From Hygrocybe punicea (Eukaryota > Basidiomycota > Agaricomycetes > Agaricales > Hygrophoraceae): 64,000 bases of DNA. Position numbers and translations under genes: made by a program. The notes beneath the pieces are model-generated. The model had not been told where the DNA came from and did no database searches. It saw only the letters and a list, made by a program, of their open reading frames with translations. Position 1 is the stretch's first letter. Every line of letters starts with the position of its first letter. The stretch lies in the NCBI GenBank assembly GCA_963556145.1, contig OY744466.1, forward strand, positions 248,001-312,000, written 5' to 3'. Shown here in pieces: positions 55,560 through 64,000 of this stretch.

Positions 55560-58500
55560 CGGCTCCCTGTTCTTCGCCTTGGCCTGTCGCTGGCTGGGCG
55601 TTCTTTGCATTTCTGAGGTTGGCAGGGAGATTGAAACCATCACCCAATTTCACCATCACAGTCGACATTGCAAATTCACCACAGGATTTGACAGACGCCG
55701 TCCTGCGAACAAGTTGTACCTCGCACAACATCTTATCGTTGGCCAGGGAGCATCAGACCACATGCCATTGATGGGGCGAAGTTCTTATCATCGCTGAATA
55801 TTTCGATTGTTGGTAGGACTCCCGTGCGGAGCAATATCCAACGGGGTGGAGACACACTCGCTGATTATATCCAGCGATGGCTCAGCCGCCTCTCTGACCG
55901 CGCCTTCGACTCCAGGTCTTTTGCGTGGCTTGACCACATTTGCCCAGCTTTGGTATTACACGGGGGGCGATATTTACACCTCGAGAGTCCCGTTAAAACC
56001 TCGGATAACCCTGCATTTGCACGCCATTTTCTCAAGTTTAGTGTAGATTTATGACTCTTGATTGATTTGCACAGCCCTATCGGGGTTTTATGCTCGATGC
56101 AGCACGACACTTGTAAGCTTCCTTCGTTTTATTTCCTCATAATCTCAACCCATGCACGACATCTACATCATCATAGTTTCCCTATACCCGACATACAACG
56201 AACCCTAGATGCTATGAGTTATGTCAAGGCCCGCTCCGCCTCTCGATATGGTTGTTCGTCTTAACCACGCTCTTCGACAGATCAACATGTTCTGTTGGCA
56301 CATCAGACAGCCAAAGCTTTCCCCTCTCTATTGCCGAGTTTCCCGAACTGGGGCATATTCGTCGAACGAGGTGTACACCCCCGGCGACGTGCAAGATATT
56401 GTCGTATATGCCGGTGCCGTGAGCACGACCCTCCCCTCACGTAGAGTGTACCCTGACCAGACTCCCTCTGTAGCGAGGCATTGACTTCCTAATGGTGGGC
56501 TTTCCCCGCCCCAATACGCAGGCTGTATGTACCATCAAATAACATGCAGGAGATAGACACCCCAGGTCATACTGCAGCTATTTCCGCCTCACACCCGGAA
56601 TATATCGCGTGTAACTCCGCCAATGAACCTCCTGCTGGCCAACTGCGCATTGCATCCCCCGGAGTGGCCAACTTCACTGCTTCGCTCATCTCTGTCGTGG
56701 CGAAGACTCTGCCATCAAAATTTTCAGCGTGGCGATGAATGGAACACGAACTGTTATGCGAACGACAACGAGACACAGGCAGAATTGAAGCGAAGTGGAC
56801 AGACGCTGGAGGAAGCGTTGGATGTTTTCACGCAGGGGACGCATCATGCACTTTTGGCGGTGGGGAAGACGCCTGTTGTGTGGGAAGGTCGGTTAGTGCT
56901 GACACGATGTCCTGTTTGCTCACAACATTGTTGTTAGAAATTGTTTTAAATCACAAAGTGACTTTGGATAAGAACACTGTCATGTTCGTGTTGCCAAATT
57001 TTCGGGACCAAAATTCCACGCTGGACGCTTTGGGTTTGGATCTCATCCAACAGTGCCGCTGCCGTGGTCGCAAAGAACTTCCGGATTATTCTTGCGCCCT
57101 CCAACTATTTCTGCTTGGTTCACGAACACATGAACTTTTGAAATGCGGTAGTCCGGTTTAGACGTGTATCAATAGGACTGCGGAGGTGGCTGGGAAATAG
57201 CCCAACCAGGTAAATTATTTACTGACTAACGAGATGTCATGACTTACCTCTGATACTAATAATAGCTGTGATCCATTCAAAACTTGGTCAGAGGTATGGT
57301 TTTTTTCTCCTGTTTCTATTTTCCGCAGCAATATATGCAGAGTTCCATTTGGTAACAGGAGGCGAAGAGCTTTTCCTCGAAAGTGGTTTGTTAGCCACCG
57401 TAAAGGCAGAAGACCTGTGCGAATCTGGTGCATTGATCCCTCCCGATGGCGATGCCGGTGGACCCGGTTCCCCGTCTTTCTCCTTCACCCCCATCCCCAG
57501 GATTTTCTTCCGGCGACTTCAAGTTCGAGAGTCCTTCGCACCCTCCCTTGCAGCCATGCAGTGCTATCTTCGATTCATATTCCACAGCACCATTCTCTAT
57601 CGAATCACCTCACCGCCACTCACCCTTACCTTCAAACAACGAAATCGGGAGCGTGGTGCTCTCGTCATCGCCTGTATCACGCAGCTCGCCCTCATCAACC
57701 TTTACTTTCGAACACCGAGATGTCCAACACAGCTTCTACATCTGCTGTGACGTTTTTCAACATGGAATGTGAAGCCAATTCCTATCCGCCAGTGAGTCGC
57801 GGTGCATCTTCTGGGTCATCGCAGGTCGCAAACTGGAAACTCCCGTGAACCGAGCACGTTTCTTCGATCAGGCTCCTTCCGCGAGGCGAAGTAGTGTTTT
57901 TCCGTCACCTACATCCCCAACAACAAACAAAATATCCAGCCTGTGCCTTTGGGCTGAGGGAATGTCATCATACAACTTGTCATTCGACGCCTTGAGAGCC
58001 ACATCTCTCCGTTCACTCTCACCGATCACCATTCAAATTAAACTATCCCTCCCATCAATTGACGATATTCATAGCCTGCCCACACTCCATGGTTTTCATG
58101 GTTCCGTCACTTTCAATGCCCCATGGCCTTCTTCAGCCAAGTGCGTTACCGGGTCTATGTTGGAAAGGCTCGCATCTCCGAGGAGGCCGAAACTCTTCAA
58201 CTAGTCGCGTCTAGTATATCTATGGCGATATGGCGAAGGTTCCTTCACACAGAATCGTCTCTCAGCAGGAGTCGATGGCTTGATGCAAGTACGCATACAC
58301 CACAGATGTTTTCCACATGCTCGCCGTATACTGATCCACGTGTCTATTAATTAGCTTTGCAGACCACTATAACACAGGAATTCATCATTGACGGCCATCT
58401 TCTGGCCCTCGTCTTCTACGACCTGGAACGGAGAGCCAGCAGTTCTTCACCGGCCGCCCAACTCACAGGATTCACTCCATACCGGACTGACGATACCGCT

Positions 58501-59045
58501 GCCGTACATGTCCCCAAATATTGCCTTTCCCTTAATCCATTTCCCTCCCACGAACTCATTTTAGCCGATTTTGGTGGATATCAACTTCCAGTCATACACC
58601 TTTGATCCTCTCGTAAACATCATCTCATCACAGACGCAACTTGTTCTTGGCGGTAAGACCGTGTTTCGTCTGCTGAAAATTTTGTCACATAATTAAAAAT
58701 CTCGCCTTGTCGATGCAGGCGAACAATTGCTTTGGACCGAATAATCTTCTCCAGAGAACCTCGATTCGATCGTCTGGCCTCGCGCCGCCAGCTCCGCTGA
58801 GGTTTTCTGGACGGGGCGACGCCCCCCAGTGGTCGCGTGCGTAACATTGCTAGCGCGCTTCCGCGGTTGCACGACTTACGGTACCGGATGGTGCGCCGGG
58901 ACATCAAGGCTATCTCGTTGCAGCCGTATTGGTGTGTGTTGAGGCCTGGAACTTGTGATGTTGGCGCTTGGAGTGAAACTCCGACTGGACATGCGTTTAA
59001 TAAGACGTCTATGGGTCTAACTTTTTTTTCTACAGACTTGAATTG
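55560..59045 (+). pseudogene. GH20 beta-hexosaminidase pseudogene
   Basis: Plus-strand exons follow the family order: FTITVDIANSPQDLTDAVLR, LIVGQGASD, ETHSLIISSDGSAASLTAP, LLRGLTTFAQLWYYTGGDIY, YRGFMLDAARH, DIQRTLDAMSYVK, INMFCWHI, VYTPGDVQDIVVYAGA, QEIDTPGHTAAISASHPEYI, ANEPPAGQLRIASPGVANF, GDEWNTNCYANDNETQAEL (around the catalytic Asp-Glu), KTPVVWE, CDPFKTWSE, a 1.3-kb intron holding a foreign gene fragment, SYTFDPLVN, TQLVLGGEQLLWTE, a TAA stop at 58742-58744, then SPENLDSIVWPRAASSAEVF, and LPRLHDLRYRMVRRDIKAIS. Frame changes occur near 55700, 56240, 56330, 56730 and 58830. GH20 enzymes release terminal N-acetylglucosamine from chitin oligomers and glycans. This copy cannot make a full enzyme. 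Confidence 0.8.
57294..58591 (+). other. Gene fragment lodged in a GH20 intron
   Basis: Between the exons ending CDPFKTWSE and starting SYTFDPLVN lie 1.3 kb with GTATGG and CCAG ends. Inside are plus-strand coding-like pieces: SLSPITIQIKLSLPSIDDIH, LPTLHGFHGSVTFNAPWPSS, YVGKARISEEAETLQLVASS, TITQEFIIDGHLLALVFYDL, then ERRASSSSPAAQLTGFTPYR. Short GT-AG gaps separate them, as in a spliced gene. The composition is that of a real, now partial, gene. It vaguely recalls the C-terminal region of basidiomycete TEA/ATTS transcription factors, but I cannot confirm that. It probably arrived by insertion of a duplicated genomic fragment. Confidence 0.5.
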
Positions 59046-59047
59046 AC

Positions 59048-60310
59048 TTAGAAGTGCCTTGGATAGTGAAGGCACCTGGCTCCGCAAAAGCGTGTAAGGA
59101 GACTCTTCGACATCCATAGTCTCATTATCACGTTTCCTCTTTCCGCGGATATTGGAATCGGCATCCTTGGCTTGAGGATGGCCGCTATAGACGGCTGTCT
59201 GGTTGAGAAGCACGACATAGGTTGCCCAAACTTCAAGGCGGACTGTCTCTTCGCGATCACCAAAGCGGGAGATGAGGACAGGTGACACTTCCTTGTATAT
59301 CGACACAAGAAGTTCTGGGCGCGTGCTCACAATGGCCGCCAGCAATTTGGTGGCTGACCGGCGTATTTTGTAAGAAGTGTCTTCGTCGTCAGAGTACCTG
59401 ATCCAAGACCATGTTTCAGAGGCAAAATGTAATTGAGATATATATTACACTCACCCATCGAGCCCTGCGTCGTCGTCGTCATCATCGCCTTCGGCGTCAG
59501 CCATGTCTTCGTCTTCGTCTCCCTCATCACCAGCATAATTCTGTTGTTACGATGGTCAACAGGAATGAAAACATCGATTGTCGTGCCAAGAACTTACCGG
59601 ATCATGTTTAATGAACTGATTCCCAACCAGCACGATTGAGTTGAGGAAGAGAGTGATCTCGGCAGGGCACCGAAGTACGAGTGCTTCCAGAGCCTGCCAT
59701 ATCTTCACGTCAGTACGATGACTTGCCTTGATGAACACAAATTTGCCTGAAGTCCACTCTCTCGGAGCTCGTCATCTTTTTGAACTGCTTTCAAAATCCC
59801 CGGAACGATATCTCCCAGTACAGGCGCAATTTGCAACGCTGAATGTCTCGCCACAGCCGCCACGAGCTGCGAAGTTGTGCGTTGCTTTTCTACACTTGCC
59901 GAAGTGGTAAGAAAGGGGTACACAAAGGATTTCAGAAGTCCCCCAAATAGCTCGGGTTGAGATGTTGGGATGAACTGCGCGAGGGTGATGATGGCGCGTT
60001 TTCGAACAACCGGACGTTGGTGGGCCAACAAAGGAGCTAGAACGGTTAGTGGTTGTGGGTTTAAAGTGGTGCTGGATAGGTTGGAGGGGAATCGGCTGAT
60101 TAGGATGGACAGAATAGAGAGGGTTTCAATCAGTGTTTCAGGTGGGGTATCTGGCTGTAATGGTGTTATATTAGTTGAGGACTGCCGAACGTGGTGGAAA
60201 CAATACATACATTGGATACTTGTGCAAGAAGTTTGGGTGTTAACTTGGCGCACGCCGTCGCAGCAATCTTCCCATCTGGCGGTAGCTCGGCAGTGATGGT
60301 CTTCAACGCT
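59048..60310 (-). pseudogene. CAND1/TIP120-like fragment
   Basis: Minus-strand exons: LKTITAELPPDGKIAATACA, LIETLSILSILISRFPSNLS, RPVVRKRAIITLAQFIPTSQ, SALQIAPVLGDIVPGILKAV, IWQALEALVLRCPAEITLFL, SYKIRRSATKLLAAIVSTRP, ELLVSIYKEVSPVLISRFGD, REETVRLEVWATYVVLLNQT and LLRSQVPSLSKALLSQ. These are HEAT repeats of CAND1, the cullin-exchange factor of SCF ubiquitin ligases. Only roughly 300 residues of a protein of about 1,200 are present. The N-terminal part is missing upstream of 60310 and everything after LLSQ is missing below 59048. It is therefore a truncated duplicate, ending against the GH20 pseudogene. Confidence 0.75.
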
Positions 60311-60315
60311 ATGGT

Positions 60316-61168
60316 ATGACTCAATTAAGGAAATTTGCTTTCGGCCGTGGCAAGCTGGAAGCGCTTCAAGCTCAAGCCCAAGCTCTAGATCTAGCTCAAG
60401 GCCTTGGCCTCAAGCTTCATCATGATGAAGCCAAGTTCACCGTTTCAACGTCGCGCAGGATAGAGCGTACTCTTTGGATTGCCGTGGATGATCGTCGAGG
60501 GGTCGGGTAGTGTCCGAAGAGGCACGAGCGAGTGAGTTTTGTGAGTTTGTTGTCAGTCGCACTATTACTGATTTAAAGTTAACTCCGATTTTTTCTTTCT
60601 TTTCCCCCATCAGACTAAGACATTACTACCTTCGTCAGATCCGCGCTGTTTCTAGTAGTTTCTCGCCTACTCAGTATTCCAACCATTTCTATCTTGTCCT
60701 ATGTCATTCAACCGCGCTCAACATATCCAGATGAACACCTGCACCCTGAATGACTTCAGAGGTGATCAATTTAATATCAGTAAGTCCGAGTCCCATTACC
60801 CCGGAATGAAACCATACTGACGGATTCATAGCGATCGGCCGGCTACCAGACGACCAGTCCGAGGCGGGGCAAGAGAAACAGTGGCGAAAGGCGGCGGAAA
60901 GGCGCGAAGCGCATTTGAAACGGGAAATCTACCGTTTGAAACGGGAAATTAAGCTGTATGTTCTCATGTCCGTTTCTCTAAACGGATAGTTGACCCTCCC
61001 TGACAGTGTCTTATTTTTTTTCTATTCTCTCTTCATCCTGCTCTTGCTTCTTATTTCAAGGTTGTGGAAGATGTTTTGAGGTACAATAAATGATCCCTTG
61101 GCTTAATTTCTGCATGTCAACTCACTTCAGCATTTGCTGAAGTTACTGTGAGTACAATGTATTTTAAT
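60316..61168. other. Spacer with a possible small broken gene
   Basis: 60360-60430 holds short reiterations of CAAGCTCAAGC and CTAGATCTAGCTCAAGG type. At about 60733 a frame MNTCTLNDFRGDQFN is followed by GT..AG and then EKQWRKAAERREAHLKREIY, a charged helix. It may be a relic of a small coiled-coil gene. Nothing else is recognised. Confidence 0.3.
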
Positions 61169-63131
61169 TCACCAGCAAGGAAGTAACTGATCCAAAGGGA
61201 TGGGCCAACATTTAAATTGACCAGGCGTCATTGGCCTAAACGCTGCCGCATTTAGATTAAAACTAAATCTGCACTCCCCGTCCCCTGTGCCCATTCCGGC
61301 TCCCCATTCCGGCTCCCCTGCTCTCCGGTTGCCACCTGTTCTGTCTCGCCACCCCCTCCCCAGCACTAGCACAGACGGCCACTCATACTCTCCCCGCGCA
61401 ATCCGCCTCCTCTCTGCCCACCCACCCTTCCCCTCCATCATCTCCCCCTCTGCTCTTTGCGCCTCACTATACCCATATCCCTGCCGCCCCAACGAACCTG
61501 GCTCCCCACGGATCCCCGTTCCTTCGCCTGCATCTGCGTCTACGCCATCCCCAAATGGCAATCGCCGTACACAAACCGCGAACAGCACGACGCCACACGC
61601 CCAAGCGTCCGTTGCACGTGCATCGTATCCGCGGCCAGCCGTGACGAGCTCTGGAGTGGTGTAGGCCTCGCTGCCACAGCGGGTGCGTAGGCGAGGCGCA
61701 CGGGGATCCACGAAACGCGCCAGTCCAAAATTGCCTAGCTGCGTCAATATGCGTGAGGATGGGGGCAGCGGGTCTAGGGGGGCAACGAGGAGGATATCTG
61801 CGTGTGCAGAGAAAAAATATTAAGAGGGTGAATGTGATGGTGGAAACAAGATATGCTCACTTTCAAGCTTGATGTCGCGGTGCACGAGCCCGACGCTGTG
61901 CATCCATGCAACGGCACTACAGAGCTCGCACCACATACGCTGGAGCGTGCTCTCGCTCAGGGCACCGCACGCACCATCGTTGTTGACGAGAGTGAGGAGG
62001 TCTCCACCAACGAGGTGGGGGAGCACGAGGACGTGGTGGGTCGACGTCGAGAACGCACCAAGGAGTGCCGGATGTGCGATGTGCTGCAGCGCTGTCAGCC
62101 ATTAGTAATCCCATTGGATATAACACGAGTATTAAAAAATTCAAAGAAAAAAGGTGCGCACCCGGAGGACCTCCACCTCCCTGACGAACCCGACGCGCGT
62201 GCGGTCGCTGTTGCGGTCACGATCTTGCTCGCGTGCCCTAGGCATTGTCTTGACCGCGACAAGCCGTGAGCCCACCCCTACATCCACCCTGCGAAGATCC
62301 GAACCGGATTCGGCGGACTTGGTGATGCCAAGTCCCCGGAGGGCCTCCACGACTGGAGTCGTGCCAGCAATGTGAGCACCTTTTGGATATGCCCCTACGC
62401 GCGTCGTCGGCGAGCCAGACACTGCTGAACGCGCCCTGGCCAAGAGTACGCACGAGTATGAGAGTGATGTGGGGCGGGCCGACTGCCGGGGGTGTGAGAG
62501 GAAAGAATAGATCCGGGGACGAGAGCAGAGTCCGGGTTCTCTGGATAATATACAGGGTCTATGGGTGGTGGAGGTGGTAGGGAGGCGGAGGTGGAAGTGG
62601 AAGACGGAGAAGACGAAAGAGAGGGGACCAGGGACGGTGGGCAGGGGGGGGACTCTGCGTCAAACGAGATAGGGGACGAGATGAGGAGGTGTTCAGTGTC
62701 AAGGTCGAGGAAGTCACGTTTATGTTGATGGAGATCGGTGGGGACGTCGATGGCGAGATCGGTGAGGTAGCGCGAGGGGAAAAGGCGAGAGAGAGCTGGG
62801 AGACGTGTTGGGATTGTGAGAGACGCAGGATCTTGGTGGGTGGGTACAGAGTCGAGGGAGGAGGATTTGTAGTGATGATGATTGGGTGGGGGCGCTGGCG
62901 AAGGGGGGCGGGTACTAAAGGGGCTTCCAAAAAATGCAGACGTCTTGCTTGAGGGCGTGCTCGGGATGCTAGAGGAGGGCCAAGCGATATGCACGGTGAG
63001 GGGATAGAGGGGAGAGACAATACGGAGATGTCAGAGAAGGTGGAGGAGACAGACGGGGAGGTACCGAGGAGGGACAGGGCCCGGGAGAGTTGAGGGAGGG
63101 CGCTAGGGAGGACGGTGAGCGGGGGTGACAT
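61169..63131 (-). pseudogene. Protein kinase, NFG variant, C-terminally truncated
   Basis: Minus-strand gene. A Ser/Pro-rich N-terminus (63131-62520, with an unexplained frame change near 63020) is followed by kinase subdomains: VRTLGQGAFSSVWLADDARR (Gly loop), LVAVKTMPR (ATP Lys), FVREVEVLR (helix C Glu), VLPHLVGGDLLTLV, VGLVHRDIKLENILL (catalytic loop, joined over an intron from 61859 to about 61800), LTQLGNFGLARFVDPRAP (Asn instead of the DFG Asp), TRCGSEAYTTPELVTAGRGY and TDAWACGVVLFAVCVRRLPF. After RIARGEYEWP the sequence no longer resembles subdomains X-XI. Loss of the metal-binding Asp and of the C-lobe end argue for an inactive copy. Confidence 0.65.
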
Positions 63132-63259
63132 CCTCGACGACAGGCCTGTTGAGGGTGCTGTGCTCGGTTAGTGGTAGTCGTCATAATGGTGATAGTGGTG
63201 GTGGTAGAGGAGGGAAGTGGCAAGGACGGAACGAACGAAAAAATGTTAAGTCCCATGAC

Positions 63260-64000
63260 ATCATAGGCATACAGTGCGGTTCTCGTATTTATTCTCGTAT
63301 TGGATACATCTTGTCTTAGTTACACAAAAAAAGAGTTTTTGTGAGTACGAGTCTACAAGAACATAAGTCTCTATTTTTGGTTAGTTTATTCATTTTTAAT
63401 CGTTGTCTTTTCTCTCGAAACGATTTTATTATTTGCAACCCAATTTAAAAGGACTTATCATATCTAAATCTTTTTAAAACTTGCGACTTTTCACTGGGAT
63501 TTGTCGTCTACCGATGTAATAATAGATATTTATTTGCCAGAAATGAATTCACATTAAAATAATTCCAGTCCATGGTAACCCCATCCATGCACTGCCAGGA
63601 ATGCTGGCACTATGATAAGGACATACTAAGGCCATATCATTATGCCAGTAAATGATAAAATGTTGCCATTCCGCCACTGAAATGGTAATACCAGATATTT
63701 ATTTACCAGCACGATATTACATGAGCTAAGCCTAAAATAATTCTGCGCCAAGGTAAGAAGAGGTAATATTAGATCAGTGGCTGGGCGGCTGATTAGCAAT
63801 TGTCAACTCCGCCATGCCTTACCGGGGTCTCCACGTTTTCCTGATGGTGTAAATAGTGTGTTGCTCGTGCCGAAGCCCGAGTTAGTCAATTGACCTGTTG
63901 AGATCTCTGGAGATCTCCGGAGACCTCTAGGGACTCTCGAGATCTCCACTGGATATCTCTCGAGAATGTCCCTAGAGGTATAGCAATTTCAAGATGTATC
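63260..64000. other. Non-coding right edge with degenerate repeats
   Basis: No gene. Two imperfect copies of a segment with TAATA.TAGATATTTATTT.CCAG and AAAATAATTC occur near 63515-63575 and 63685-63745. From 63900 the sequence is dense in GAGATCTC, CTCGAGA and CTCTAGGGAC palindromic motifs, which may be the end of another repeat element continuing beyond the window. Confidence 0.45.

Noticed and set aside
55528..55731. Minus-strand extension of the coiled-coil gene
   Set aside because: This stretch is better explained as the antisense of the GH20 N-terminal exon (ANSPQDLTDAV on the plus strand).
61287..61664. Pro/Ser-rich plus-strand frame of 125 codons
   Set aside because: It is antisense to the kinase C-terminal region, which carries recognisable kinase motifs on the minus strand.
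1..64000. tRNA or rRNA genes
   Set aside because: No convincing cloverleaf or rRNA signature was noticed by eye. A tRNA scan would be needed to exclude a small one.

Overview
The window looks like a transposon-rich stretch of a filamentous basidiomycete (Agaricomycete) genome. The evidence is the very short introns (about 50-65 bp, GT-AG with some probable GC-AG), the host families present (FunK1-type kinase, DUF6698-like protein, Gfd2/YDR514C-like exonuclease fold, Spt5-like KOW protein, REB1/TTF1-type SANT protein, GH20 hexosaminidase) and the mobile elements (KDZ, Plavaka, pogo, hAT, Mutator-like, copia). All calls come from reading the sequence and from remembered family motifs; no search was run.

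Layout. 0.7-3.1 kb: a 5' fragment of a copia retrotransposon (minus strand) whose gag is split by a near-perfect foldback element. 3.28-3.96 kb: a small hAT-type element. 5.05-8.23 kb: two host genes, an HNH-like protein (minus) and a Gfd2-like protein (plus) with one apparent frameshift. 8.55-14.96 kb: a FunK1 kinase relic split by a pogo-type transposon (9477-14675), whose transposase is in turn split by a hAT-type element (11084-12604). 14.98-15.67 kb: another foldback element. 16.05-27.49 kb: an 11.4-kb Mutator-like element with a 10-bp target duplication. Its gene is interrupted by an LTR-type element (18423-25611), and that element is interrupted by a 5.5-kb element with about 1-kb inverted arms and 34 tandem copies of a 102-bp repeat (19364-24881). 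28.60-36.81 kb: a KDZ transposon with about 295-bp terminal inverted repeats (TIRs) and an 8-bp target duplication. It carries a transposase, a conserved companion gene and an unrecognised gene; a long-TIR MITE sits inside the transposase.

37.0-49.5 kb is the quietest host segment: a thioredoxin-fold AhpC/TSA antioxidant gene whose CxxC motif is built from a 17-nt and a 9-nt exon, an FAD monooxygenase, a DUF6698-like gene, a small acidic coiled-coil gene, a SANT/Myb gene, a small hypothetical gene and an Spt5-like KOW gene. A 200-N scaffold gap (49524-49723) precedes a nearly complete Plavaka transposase (to 53979).

54.9-63.1 kb is a cluster of broken or truncated host-gene copies: a coiled-coil protein, a GH20 beta-hexosaminidase with another gene fragment inside one intron, a CAND1 piece, and a protein kinase with NFG instead of DFG. 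The last 0.9 kb is non-coding with degenerate repeats.

Removing each nested element together with one copy of its target duplication restores an open reading frame in at least five places (copia gag, pogo transposase, Mutator-like gene, KDZ transposase, and plausibly the FunK1 intron). The insertion history can therefore be read directly from the sequence. The least explained object is the palindromic satellite-bearing element at 19.4-24.9 kb.
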